From contig JAFKAC010000015.1 in NCBI GenBank assembly GCA_025766275.1, forward strand, positions 558,001 to 622,000: a DNA stretch of 64,000 bases, read 5' to 3'. The notes beneath the pieces were generated by a model. It was given only the letters and a program-made list of their open reading frames with translations, made no database searches and had not been told where the DNA came from. How positions within the stretch are numbered: the first letter of the stretch is position 1; the number at the start of each line of letters is the position of its first letter. Position numbers and translations under genes: made by a program. The DNA comes from Lactarius indigo (lineage: Eukaryota; Basidiomycota; Agaricomycetes; Russulales; Russulaceae). Of the stretch, positions 1 through 9,883 are shown piece after piece.

Positions 1-413
1 GATGATCTCGTCCGCCGCCAAGTCCTGAACAGCTTGCGCGATGTCGAGCTGAAGAAATGTGGGTCTTCGGTGGTGAGCCCACATGCCAAGATACGTTCGT
101 GATTCACCTGAAAGAACTGTATAAAAAGAGACAGTAACTTGACGACGCCATGGGCGCTCTTGAAGAAATGGGTCAGGAAGCGAGAAGTTCTTCGGGTCTG
201 TAGCCATTCTGGGGAATAAACTGAGCGGTATCAGAGGCATATTCTCCGTCGTAGTAAGAGGGAAGGCAAGGGAGGACAGCAGGGGAAGGAAAGGAATACG
301 CACCGAGTAACCACGTTGTCGCTTATATTTCTTGGAGTCCTCCTCAATCTGACGGTCTATCATGTCTGAGAAAGCTCTCTCTTCAGCTTCTCGAGTATTG
401 GAGGCATCATTTT
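1..413 (-). CDS. Possible gene fragment running off the left edge, weakly G-alpha-like
   Basis: On the minus strand one frame stays open from about 557 to the window edge. Two pyrimidine-rich GT-AG intervals inside it (near 302-216 and 107-49) look like short introns. The stretch from 413 to 302 reads as a hydrophilic segment with the motif IDRQIEEDSKKYKR, which recalls the N-terminal helix of G-protein alpha subunits. A later KNFSL...ERPWRR stretch recalls the region after the P-loop in the expanded basidiomycete G-alpha families. No P-loop GxxxxGKS is visible, and removing the intron candidates does not give one clean frame, so this may be a degraded copy or chance. The gene would continue left of the window. 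The assignment is inference from motif resemblance only. Confidence 0.3.
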
Positions 414-626
414 CCACTGTAAGAGGAGGGAAGGGAGGAGAAAGTGTCAGAAAGGAAGGAGTAACGGAGTAACTGATCGATTGCTCAAAGACGACGGACG
501 CCCCATCAGTTTCGCAGTTCTGACTAAGACGGGAATTCCCGTGTTCAACTTCAATGTTTCAACATTTTCAACGATCAACGGTTTTAAGCGAGTCCACCCA
601 ACCTCTGCCTACATACCCTATGCGCC

Positions 627-3600
627 ATGTCTTTTTTTTGTTCCTTTTGTAGAGATAATTTCCGCTCACAGGGAGGCTTGGCGAAGCATGTGAACTCGAA
701 GCACGGCAAGAACAGTACATTTGCAGGGATGGCCGCAGTGTTACAGTCGCACACATTCATACGCCATCCCCACCTCTCAGGTATGTCACAAACCCATGCA
801 TGATGACAAGGTGCTGAGTCCTTATGAGCCTGGCCATGTTCATCTGATGGCAGATTCCTCAGAGATCTCTCACAACCACCGACATCGGAATTGTTGGAGT
901 CGCGCAGCAATCCTTGGCTCCCTTTCAGTGACAGGCTGGCATACGAATGGGCGCACTACCACTATATACATCTTCAGTCTTCTGCAGGCGATATTCAGCG
1001 GGGCCTTGATCTCTGGAGAGCAACGGTTATGATGTATCAGACTGACCACAGCAGCTGCGATGGAGTCCCATGGAAGAGTGCCGCGGAAATGTATGGGACG
1101 ATCGACTCAATATCGGCTGGTGGAGTTGGCTGGACAACTTACCAATTATCATACAGCGGGCCACAACCAACCGGGGCTGCTCCCCAGTGGATGCAAGAGA
1201 CTTATGAGCTAAACGTACGGGACGTCCTTTCTGTCTTCAAGGAGCAACTAGCCTCGAAGGAGTTCGATGGCGAGTTTGAATACACGCCATATGAAGAGTA
1301 CGATAAGAATGGTTCTCGCGTATATTCTAACCTCATGTCAGGTAACTGGGCGTTTTGTGAGGCGGTATGTGACTATATTCCATATTTTATTCACCTGATG
1401 TATCGCTCTAGGACATGATCTCTCAGGACAAGACGACGCATGGAGTGATGTTTGTTCCAATTGTTGCTGGCAGTGACAAGACCACGGTATCAGTTGCAAC
1501 CGGACATCAAGAGTATCACCCTGTGTATGCGTCGCTTGGCAACATCACCAATACCGCCCGGCGTGGGCATGGAAGTGGTGTAGTGCCTGTCGCCTTCCTT
1601 CCAATCCCAACGAGTACGTTTCATTTATCCGTGCTCCTGTCTTTGTTGTTGAGGGGTGGACTCTTTCAAGCAAGCAAACGCCAGCGAACAAAAACATCGT
1701 TTCAGATGTTTTGTCGGCAACTTTACCACAGCTGTCTCGAATTGGTCTTCGCACCGCTCAAGCCCTATATGACGGAGCCGAAAGTCATGAAATGCCCCGA
1801 TGGGCACTTTCGCCGCGTGATTTTTGGTCTTGGGCCATACATCGCAGACTATCCTGAACAAGTCTGGCTTGCCAGTACTGTATCTAAATGGTGTCCAAAG
1901 TAAGTGCGGGGATCTCTTTACAAGCGTCACTGACCCTTTCTTATGTAAGATGTGATGCATTGCCAGCTGACCTTGACGGCTCAGGGAGTCATCAACGCTC
2001 ACACACGAAAACTGACCTCCTTATCAAGATGTTTGACCCGACTGTCCTCTGGGACGATTTTGGTCTTCGGCACAACATTGTGGTGCGTATTATGTCTTCG
2101 CTCCGACACTGTGGTCTGATAACGCACCTGGCAGCCATTCACATATTCATTTCCACGCGCTGACATCCATGAACTGCTCGCACCGGATCTCCTCCACCAG
2201 CTGATCAAAGGAGTATTCAAGGACCACCTCGTTGAATGGGTGGTAGAGTATCTACACCTGGCACATAGAGAGAAGGTAGCGTTGGAAATCATCGAAGATG
2301 TTGATCACCGGTACGTCTTTTCTTCCTTACTTCACGGCTCATAAATCATCTGACAATAGGATCTCGGCCATCCCCCCGTTCCCTGGTCTTCACCGGTTCA
2401 AAGACGGGCGTGATTACCAGCAGTGGACGGGCGATGACTCAAAAGCATTGATGAAGGTATGTGCACGCCGTGATATGATATTGGACTCAGATCAGTCATA
2501 CTAACCATACTGTTAAAGGTTTTTCTTGCCACAATTGCTGGCTACATCCCATCTGTGATGGTCCGCTGCATTGCAGCGTTCATGGATGCATGTTACATAG
2601 CCCGCCAAAATGCCATTAACTCAACATCTCTTGAACACCTTCGAGACTCTGTTGAGATGTTTCATCAACTACATGCTGTCTTCATTGAGGTTGGGGTTCG
2701 TACAAGCCTTTCTCTTCCACGCCAGCATGCTTTGAAGCATTTTCACCGTGCCATACACCTCTTTGGCTCCCCTAATGGACTCTGCTCATCGATTACGGAA
2801 TCAAAGCACATTCGAGCAGTCAAAGAACCTTGGCGACGATCCAATCGATATCACGCTCTCGCTCAGATGCTCAAGACCAACTCACGCATGGACAAGATGG
2901 CAATACTACATCAGCGCCTTGAGGACAGTGGGGTGCTGCGGGGACTTGCGTTCCCATCTGAGCTCGGTACAAACAACGCAACTAATGTGCCAATAGATTC
3001 AGAGGAACTTGAAGATGAAGATGAGGGAGTCGTTCCAGGTAAATCGCAGAACGCGTCCGACTTTGATGTTCAGCTCGCATCCAGAATTCGTGCGTATACA
3101 TCGTTTTAGAGCGGCCCCATCATTCACACATTGAACTCTCAGAGTGTGGTTACCCGTCTCAGCTCTATGCTCTTGCAACGTACATCCAACAGCCCAATTT
3201 TCCACTTGTCTTCACCCAGTTCCTCTACAAGTTCTCCCACCCAGACGAACAGATTGCTCTGTCAAGAATTGAGGAATGCCCTGCCTTTGAGGGTGCGATC
3301 AAGGTCCATCACTCGGCCATCGCCACGTTCTATGCACCTAGTGACCTTTCTGGATCAGGTGGCCTGCGGCGTGAGCGAATCCGATCAACTCCCTACTTCT
3401 TTGGCCACCCTCGTCGCGACACCGTTTTTGTTGTCATCGATGATTCTCAGGCCGGTATGGAGGCCATGGAAATTGGGCGGGTATTGCTCTTCTTCTCATT
3501 CGAGTACAGGCGAAAGAATTTCTCATGCGCGTTAATCAATTGGTTCGTCCATACTGATGAACGTGACCCTGACACAGGGATGTGGGTCGTGAAGCAAGAG

Positions 3601-3798
3601 CTCGATCGCCATGGCCAGCCCACTCTTGAAGTCATTCATGTTGATTCTATTGCTCGAGCAGCACACCTCCTGCCCGTTTATGGCGACTCACGGGTACCAG
3701 AGAACTTTCATTACTACCACGCTTTGGACACTTACCACTCATTTTTTGTTAACCATTATGTTGATCACCACGCACACGAGTTTATTGGTAGGGATTAG
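627..3798 (+). CDS. Plavaka-family transposase, 9 exons, apparently intact
   Basis: Proposed exons are 627-780, about 829-1364, 1412-1613, 1671-1899, 1950-2082, 2135-2310, 2360-2456, 2519-3089 and 3143-3798. All introns are GT-AG and 47-62 bp, and the exons sum to 2754 nt, so about 917 aa, close to the family's usual size. The N-terminus has a C2H2 zinc finger (C5, C8, H21, H26). The body has blocks characteristic of basidiomycete Plavaka proteins: NPWLPFSDRLAYEWA, DKTTVSVATGHQEYHPVYASLGN, CPDGHFRRVIFGLGPYIAD, RADIHELLAPDLLHQLIKG, ITESKHIRAVKEPWRRS and the C-terminal DTGMWVV...RAAHLLPVYGD. Family members are presumed DDE/RNase H-fold transposases that mobilise Plavaka DNA transposons. The ATG at 627 is chosen because it precedes the zinc finger in frame. 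The first acceptor (828 or 864) is uncertain. No premature stop was seen. I could not identify the element's terminal inverted repeats. Confidence 0.9.
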
Positions 3799-4365
3799 TA
3801 GTTTCTATTCAAGTTTTTAAGGTAGTTAGCGATGTTCAGGACCTCCCATATGAATATTTAGGCCGAGCGAGTAGGTTTCCGAGTGTCTGGGTTTCAAGTT
3901 TCCGGAAACTGGGAAAACGTCTGAAAACGACAAAAACGAACGAAACAACAGAAACTTTTTTGTCAAATTGCTGATGAAGTCTTCGAGTCCGTCTTGGTCG
4001 AGAAAAGTTTTCGAACATTTTGTGGCGATGTATTTGGAGGAGCCCATATCCAAGATAGCAGGTCCTTGTGATGTATGAGATTACAGTGTCTGAAATGACC
4101 TTGAAATTGTAGCTTGTTACGTGGGATGGCCCATTGTGCTGGAGGGTCCGCTTGGCTTGCCCTTGCGCTCGCCCGGCGATCTGGCGAGATCGGGTGAACG
4201 CCATCGGGCTGAACCAGATTACTGTAATCAGGATTAATCAAGTTCCTTCCGAACGACCATGGCAGCAAGTCTTCACCTGGGCGTTCGCTAGGCACTTTGC
4301 AAAATGCCAGCCGACGGCGCCGAAAGTGACACAAACGATAGACCCTGACCAGCTTTACTTTCAGT
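3799..4365. other. Intergenic, no feature recognised
   Basis: This stretch follows the Plavaka stop codon. It has no convincing coding frame. A small palindrome AAGTTTCCGGAAACT lies near 3897. It may include the 3' end of the Plavaka transposon, but no terminal repeat could be matched to the upstream side. Confidence 0.4.
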
Positions 4366-4657
4366 TACAGCTGGTTCCATAACGATTGTCCCCTGCCATT
4401 TTTAGAACATAGTCGGCCATCCAAAACTCGAGAGCGGGATTCATAATTAAGTCGAGGGAGAAATTCTCAGGAAATCAGGTTATCTCACAGAATTAAGGTT
4501 ATAGAATAGTTATCTTGTATCAATTGGGGTTATGGAATGGTTATCTGTATTGCTGCGCTCGAGAGCTGTGCCATCTCGGTGGCGGAGTTACCAATTCAAA
4601 CCTCACCTATGTCCAAAATTTGGTCACCAGGGGACAATCGTTATGGAACCAGCTGTA
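4366..4657. mobile_element. MITE-like element with 30-bp perfect terminal inverted repeats
   Basis: The 30 bases at 4366-4395 are the exact reverse complement of 4628-4657. The similarity continues inward for roughly 20 further bases with small indels. The whole unit is 292 bp with no open frame. If the terminal TA on each side is counted as target, the element starts CAGCTGG, ends CCAGCTG and is flanked by TA. That fits a Tc1/mariner-type miniature element, but the superfamily is inference. The interior carries two related segments around GGTTATRGAATRGTTATCT (about 4497-4540). Confidence 0.7.
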
Positions 4658-5280
4658 GCTACACTTAAATTACGACAACATATCAGACCTAAAAAACTAC
4701 CTAGGACCTGGGAACCCATAACCACTTGGGAGGGTCAATGACGCACCTTCGCTAGAGAACTGCATATGGCACAGGATCTTCCCACCTGGGATGCAACTGG
4801 GTCTGGCCTGAGTCCTTGAAGTGTACCCTCTTGGTCTGCATGAGGCTGGGGTAGCCTACACAGGGTCCTGCCTTCCATCAGCAAAACATGATCCTACTAG
4901 AGTTACCTAGGGTGACTATCACAAATAGATGTTACTAGAACAACTAGGGCTAGTCGTGCTAGTAACAATAGTGTATCCCTGTAACATTCTAGTTGTGCCA
5001 GGTTCGTAATTCACTGCTAGGCAAGTCTTTAGAGTTTCTAGACATTCTGCTTCATGCTCTAGTCATGCTAGTTATATTACGATATGTTACTAGTAGTGAC
5101 TGGCTTAGGTAACCCTCGGGTTACAAAGACTACCTGTACCTGTCCTCAAGGGTACAGGTTCCCAGGGCGTGGGTACAGGTCAGCAGTCTCGGTGGTTGAC
5201 AGGCTTGTCAAGGGTTTGTATTATGTGCAGGTACACTATGGGTATGGCTACACAAAGTATAATATAACTACATAATCTCG
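4658..5280. other. AT- and CTAGT-rich non-coding repeat debris
   Basis: There is no plausible gene. The stretch contains many short CTAGT/ACTAG palindromic words (4900-5100) and a cluster of GGTACAGGT/ACCTGTACC words at about 5130-5180 that can form small hairpins. It looks like decayed repeat sequence; no family was recognised. Confidence 0.4.
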
Positions 5281-5990
5281 TCACCATCACCCTCACTGCC
5301 ACCACCTTTGTCACCACTGCCATCATCCACGCTGGCGCTGTCATGGTTGCCTTCATCACTGCTGCCATTGTGCGAGGCTGATTGCCTTCATTGTCAATGC
5401 CAGTGCTGTTGTGACCACTTTCATTGTCGGTGCCAGCCATCTTTGTTGTTGACACCAGCGTGGTGGTGATCGTCTTTGTCATGGACACTGGCGTGGTGGT
5501 GATCATCTTCAACATCGATGTCGGTGCAGTGGTGATTGTCTCCATTGTGTTCCAGCACGTGAAGAGCAATAGTTTCGGTGGACAACATTGAGTCGAGCCA
5601 CTGCCCAGCTGCTGCCGCAGGGCACCGTATGTTGATATCTGGCCCTCCTGTTGTCGAGGTCATCAAGGTTGCTGCATTGCAATCACATCAGTTGAGGTTC
5701 CACCTGGTGGTCAGTGGTTGTTGTAGTTGTCATGGACACCAACTTGTGGCTGTGGTCGTTGTTGTTGTTGTTATTATTGTTGCCGTAGTCGTGGTTGTGG
5801 TTGTTGTCATGGTCATGTCATGGTTGTCACCGTTGTTGTTGCCTGTCATTGTCCTGTTGCCCTGTCGCCACTGTTGTTGGCGCCTCATTGGCGCCGTGCT
5901 GGTAGTGTCATGGGTCAACGTTGCCCCCACCATGATGGTTGTGGTCACATCCGAGTCGTCACCATCGTCATGTGGCTTTGTTCAGGGTCC
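5281..5990. repeat. Degenerate trinucleotide-repeat block (GTN/CAN type)
   Basis: About 700 bp is built from imperfect GTC, ACC, GTT and ATC triplets. It changes from mainly CAC/CAT-like on the left (5281-5400) to GTT/GTC runs on the right (5740-5960), including a run of GTTGTTGTTGTTATTATT near 5757. Every frame on both strands gives low-complexity V, T, H or C repeats, so long frames here reflect the repeat rather than genes. Confidence 0.7.
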
Positions 5991-6960
5991 TATGCTAAGG
6001 CCAATAAGTCAGTAGAAAATCACTAGAAAACATCGTGAATCCAAAGAAAAAAAAAAGAAACTTAGCATTTCGGGAGCTGCAACATACCGTGAGAATGCTG
6101 AGACCAAAGTGATGAGGCAGAGGTGAGGCGAGGCAGAGGCGCAAATGGGCCACCTGTAGTTAGAAGAGTGTGAGACAAGGAAGATGACAGGACAAAATGG
6201 CGTCTAGCTCGAACAGAAATAGGACAAGATGTGGGGATGCATGGCCAATTATAAGTGCCCTAGGGGCCGCTTGTGAGTCGTCATTGTTCAAGTAGATGCC
6301 AATTTGATCCGATGTAGCAAGGTGAGCAGGCAAGATAATGAATGTCGAAAGATGTGTGTGAGGATGTGTGGGAGGAAAGATGGGATGAGCACAAGAGAAA
6401 TCGATGGGCAAACGAACTGCCAACGATGGTGATGCGGACATTGTGGGAATGAGCCCAATATGGTAGCCACACAGAGATGATATGATGCAGCCCGAACACT
6501 GGCATTGTCCCAGTCGAGGCTTGAAAAGTAAAACAATAGACACGATAGTCAAAGTCATGCCTGTGGGTACCCGTGGCATGGTACGGGTTTGGCACAGGTC
6601 CAGAATTTGCTACCCAGGCTCATACCTGCGACCCCTACTAACAATCCCATGGTATTGGGCCAAGCCAGGCCAGCAAATCAGAGGGGGTGAAATGTGGGGA
6701 ATCGATAATGACATTGACAGAGGACAGAGAGTCAGGGTCGGGACTACATCTATACATTTACCCTCTACAATACTAGGCACATGTGGCATCACTAATGCAA
6801 CTGATTAGAGAAATTTTGTCAAGTAGCAAAAAATACAGCATTCAGGAGAACTGCTGAAGTATCATACTGGTGAAGGAACCTTAAAATTTGGACCTTCATT
6901 ATAGTCAGGTTTGTTCTGTCCATAGTCTGATGTGGTGAAGATGCCAGCCTCACTCAGTGG
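5991..6960. other. Non-coding stretch with GGTACCCGT-type words
   Basis: Frames of up to about 140 codons occur on the minus strand between 6160 and 6595, but they have no recognisable motif or start context. Around 6555-6640 there is a word cluster (GGGTACCCGTGGC, GGTACGGG) of a kind common in decayed basidiomycete repeats. No gene is supported. Confidence 0.4.
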
Positions 6961-7017
6961 TGTTACAAATTCTTCTTTTCCGGACTCGTTCTTTCTTCAC
7001 TTTACTATTCCCATCCA
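6961..7017 (+). repeat. Truncated LTR start, similar to element C LTR
   Basis: The sequence begins TGTTAC and then reads TTCCGGACTCGTTC... in the same order as the first about 55 bp of the element C LTR (38207 and 45494). It stops where the 5' LTR of element A begins. It is probably a remnant of an LTR interrupted or replaced when A arrived. Confidence 0.55.
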
Positions 7018-8312
7018 TGTTACGGACTGGACTTGTTTTGACTTTAGTTTAGTTTCTTACTTACACTTGCGTTTGCAGGAAAGTCTTTCCTCTCTCTTGT
7101 TTTCCCTTTCTTGGACTTGCTGCACACTAGGAGCCTTAAGATTCTCTCCTAGTGCAAAGTGAGACAATAAGACACTCATTGTCCTTATAGGTCTTTATTA
7201 CTACTATACTTGGGCTAAATGCACCCTTTTATGGCAGGTGTCTCACTTTTGTTAAAACTGAGACATGTCTCACTTGCCTTTTATATCCTTGTTTCTTCCC
7301 ACACTTACTGCAGATAGCTGTGCACACTTTCTTCTTTTTCCCGTGCCTGCTGTGGATTGCTGTCACGATTTCCTTTGGACTTGTTCTTTCGCATATCACT
7401 GTTCCCTTCCCCATACTATACGAGCCCTGTACGATTACGCGGACCTTACAATTATCCGGTTCCTATCGCGCGCCTTACTTATCGATGTTCCCTTCTGATA
7501 AAGTTCGACATGTGCTAGTTTCTGTCGTGTTCCCAATCACGCGCAATCCCGCGTGATTTGCCCTTATTCCCAGTATGATATCCCTTTGTTCTCTTTATGT
7601 CCTGTCCTTTGTTCCGAGACTGACAATGGCGCCATCTGTTTGTAGTCGCCACACTGGCCATTATCTATTTAAACCTAGTCCTATCTAGCTTGTACGGTAG
7701 ACTAGACTTCTTGTGTAATACTACACTCGAACACCTGTGTGCCCTCATCGTCTCGCAAACCCCCTTGCCTTTGCCAGACCTTCGAGTCTTGGCCTTCCTC
7801 TACGATCCAAGTGACCGCTGTCCTTGTGATCCTTGTGCATCATCTTGCTGAAGCCAAGCCTTGGAGCTTGCACTACCGTTATTCGACTGACTCAGTACAG
7901 GTCGTACGCAACGTCCCTGTAGTGGCGTTACAATTGCTGTACTTTCTTCTCACGCTTGCTGCGGATTGCTGTGTTACTTCTCATGCTTGCTGCGGATTGT
8001 GCCATTTGTTTGTTCCGCACAAACAAACCTTTTTCTATATAAGTTGTGGCCCTAAGTAGCTTGTATCCTTAGACTTGACTTCTTTACCATCACAGTATAC
8101 ATTGTTTTCCTATTCCCTTGGGGTAACTCTCTGCTGAACCATCAAACCTCTTGAACCCCCTTGAACTCCACTCACATCTTGAGTATTGTGTCATACTCTG
8201 AGATCCTTGTTAACCACTTAAACCTTGCCATTACCGGCTGAACCCTCACTCATTGACATAGAAAGACCAGACTTGCTCACGCCAAGCTGAATGTTCCTAC
8301 TGTAACATTACA
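7018..8312 (+). repeat. 5' LTR of element A
   Basis: Starts TGTTACGG and ends TTACA. Without the nested solo LTR and its duplicated ATTGC it is 718 bp, the same as the 3' copy. A TATATAAG box at 8036-8043 lies about 35 bp before AGACTTGACTT (8071-8081), the presumed RNA start. That 11-mer pairs with the PBS at 8315-8325 through two G-U wobbles. GTGAGACA/TGTCTCAC words recur in U3. Confidence 0.9.
7361..7932 (+). mobile_element. Solo LTR (element C-like family) nested in A's 5' LTR
   Basis: The unit starts TGTCACGAT and ends GGCGTTACA. It is flanked by exact 5-bp duplications ATTGC (7356-7360 and 7933-7937), and the 3' LTR of A has a single uninterrupted ATTGC at the equivalent site. Much of the sequence follows the element C LTR, including ATTTAAACCTAG...GTACGGTAGACTAGACTTCTTGTG. 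It is 572 bp against 538 bp for C, so it is a related but distinct copy, left after LTR-LTR recombination. Confidence 0.88.
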
Positions 8313-8314
8313 TT

Positions 8315-8325
8315 AAGTTGAGTCT
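8315..8325 (+). promoter_or_regulatory. Self-complementary primer-binding site of element A
   Basis: AAGTTGAGTCT lies 2 bases after the 5' LTR. It pairs with AGACTTGACTT (8071-8081) or AGACTCGACTT (15315-15325), allowing G-U pairs, at the presumed start of R. The position and 11-nt length fit Tf1-type self-priming rather than tRNA priming. Confidence 0.65.
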
Positions 8326-8332
8326 CTCCACC

Positions 8333-9883
8333 CTGGCTTCAAAACTAGGAAGCAGGAGCCGTTCTCAGTTCAAACCAGAATTCATCACCAGAAGAACAGA
8401 AGACGATCTCTCTGACAACATCAAGGGAGTAGCCATCTGGAAAACCTATGACGAAACTGAAGAATATTACGTTTGGAGCAAAGAAGACAACGGATATATT
8501 CCTATTGAATACATAGAAGACAAACAACTTTGGGTAGTCATCGCACAATCATCCAAAGACCACAAGTGGTTCTCTGTCAAACCAGTACCACTAGAATTCA
8601 GACTTGGTCCATATAGAAACAACCCAGTTGGCATAGTTGTCGACTCAGATACAGAAGAACCTGCTCAGGATTCAGATCAACATCAATCCCCTGTTGCATC
8701 AGTGGAATCTATGTCAGGTGTCCCCTCTTTAGCCCCACAAGAACCCATAGATTCAGGTGCTCGCACACCAACAAACTCAAGCATTAGAATGACAAGCACG
8801 GCCACACAAATCAACACCCCAATCACCCACACCCCTAGTGGAGGTGGCAGTAGCAAAGGAGGAGGTGGAGGTGGAGGTGGAGGCGGTGGAGGAATTCCTG
8901 CTGGAAGAGCCCCACCTTTAGCCCCCCCTCCTGCTGGAGATATATTAACAGGCCTACCACCAAAAGAGTTCACTGGAGACCGAGCCTACAGCAAGAAGTT
9001 CCTAAAAGAGTTCACCTTCTACCAGGCCCTCCATGGATCAATCGGGCAAATGAGAAACCCCTATCTCAGATGCATTGTCTTCCTCTCCCTAATACGAGGA
9101 GACTTGGTTGATGACCAGGTTATGGAACAAAGTGACTGGCTTACTGATGAACTTGCTGGAGGACAGGCTACAACAGAGGAAGACCTGTGGATCACCATCC
9201 TAGATTGCTTCCAGGCTGCTTACACAGATGTTGCAGAGAAGCAGAAGGCACAGAAGGCACTCCAAGCAGTCAAAATGGAGAATGGAGACCTTGACACCTA
9301 TATTGCTCAGTTTTCCGCCCTTGCAAAGAAGGCAGGATATGGTGCAGATGAAGAAGGAACCCTGGATATTTTCTCACAGGGTCTACCTGAAAAACTGGTC
9401 AGGAACATCATACAGTTCGACCACCCAGATGACTGGAAAGAATGGACCCAATCAGCCAGAAAGCACCATCAAGACTTCATCAATCTCCAAAATTGCTTTG
9501 GGATCAAAAAGGAAACTAAAGCCGGATTCACTAAAGGGCAATGGAACAACACCTTTAAAGTCAAACCATGTGACCCAAACACAATGGACATAGGAAGGAC
9601 TCAAAGAGGAGCTGCAGGAAGAGCAGCCCTCACTGAAACCAAAAAACAGAAGCTCCAAGCAGAAGGGTGCTGTTTCTGTTGCAAGAAACAGGGACACATA
9701 TCACGAAACTGCCCTGACAAACCAGCCAAACTCGCAGAAGCATCAACTACACCCTCTACACCATCCACCACAAAGACCAAAGAGGAACTAGCAAATGAGA
9801 TGTGGGGAACTCTGATGGCACAGAGTGAGGAAGTGCAAGCACTGCTCATAGAGAAAGCCTTTGCTGAGAAGGATTTTTCGTAG
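8333..9883 (+). CDS. gag: Gag of element A (non-AUG start)
   Basis: The open frame gives about 516 aa and has no ATG near its start. The best candidate start is the CTG at 8333 in the context ACC-CTG-GCT, matching a GTG-GC codon at the same place in C, D1, D2, E and F. The protein has a conserved N-terminal domain, a Pro/Gly-rich linker with a run of glycines (about nt 8840-8900), a capsid-like Ty3 gag region (FTGDRAYSKKFLKEFTFYQAL...) and one CCHC zinc knuckle, CFCCKKQGHISRNC. It assembles the cytoplasmic virus-like particle. The frame is intact and ends at TAG 9881, just after GGATTTT (9871-9877), a -1 slippery heptamer. Confidence 0.85.
   Translation: MASKLGSRSRSQFKPEFITRRTEDDLSDNIKGVAIWKTYDETEEYYVWSKEDNGYIPIEYIEDKQLWVVIAQSSKDHKWFSVKPVPLEFRLGPYRNNPVGIVVDSDTEEPAQDSDQHQSPVASVESMSGVPSLAPQEPIDSGARTPTNSSIRMTSTATQINTPITHTPSGGGSSKGGGGGGGGGGGGIPAGRAPPLAPPPAGDILTGLPPKEFTGDRAYSKKFLKEFTFYQALHGSIGQMRNPYLRCIVFLSLIRGDLVDDQVMEQSDWLTDELAGGQATTEEDLWITILDCFQAAYTDVAEKQKAQKALQAVKMENGDLDTYIAQFSALAKKAGYGADEEGTLDIFSQGLPEKLVRNIIQFDHPDDWKEWTQSARKHHQDFINLQNCFGIKKETKAGFTKGQWNNTFKVKPCDPNTMDIGRTQRGAAGRAALTETKKQKLQAEGCCFCCKKQGHISRNCPDKPAKLAEASTTPSTPSTTKTKEELANEMWGTLMAQSEEVQALLIEKAFAEKDFS
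9871..9877 (+). promoter_or_regulatory. -1 ribosomal frameshift heptamer GGATTTT (A gag-pol)
   Basis: In the gag frame it reads G-GAT-TTT, two codons before the stop. Moving back one base enters the pol frame at once (GFFVGSNPAAWARAL). GGATTTT is an established -1 slippery heptamer type. Element C has the same heptamer at the same place. Confidence 0.65.

Noticed and set aside
4550..4615. Possible tRNA or SINE head (TTCAAACC, GAGAGCTGTGCC words)
   Set aside because: The box A-like and box B-like words are in the wrong order and orientation, and no cloverleaf forms.
5180..5948. Long low-complexity frames on both strands (Thr/Val-rich)
   Set aside because: They follow the degenerate trinucleotide repeat; every frame is open, composition is extreme, and there is no start context or motif.
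6160..6595. Minus-strand frames of 80-140 codons
   Set aside because: Three overlapping frames are equally open, with no family motif, in repeat-like sequence.
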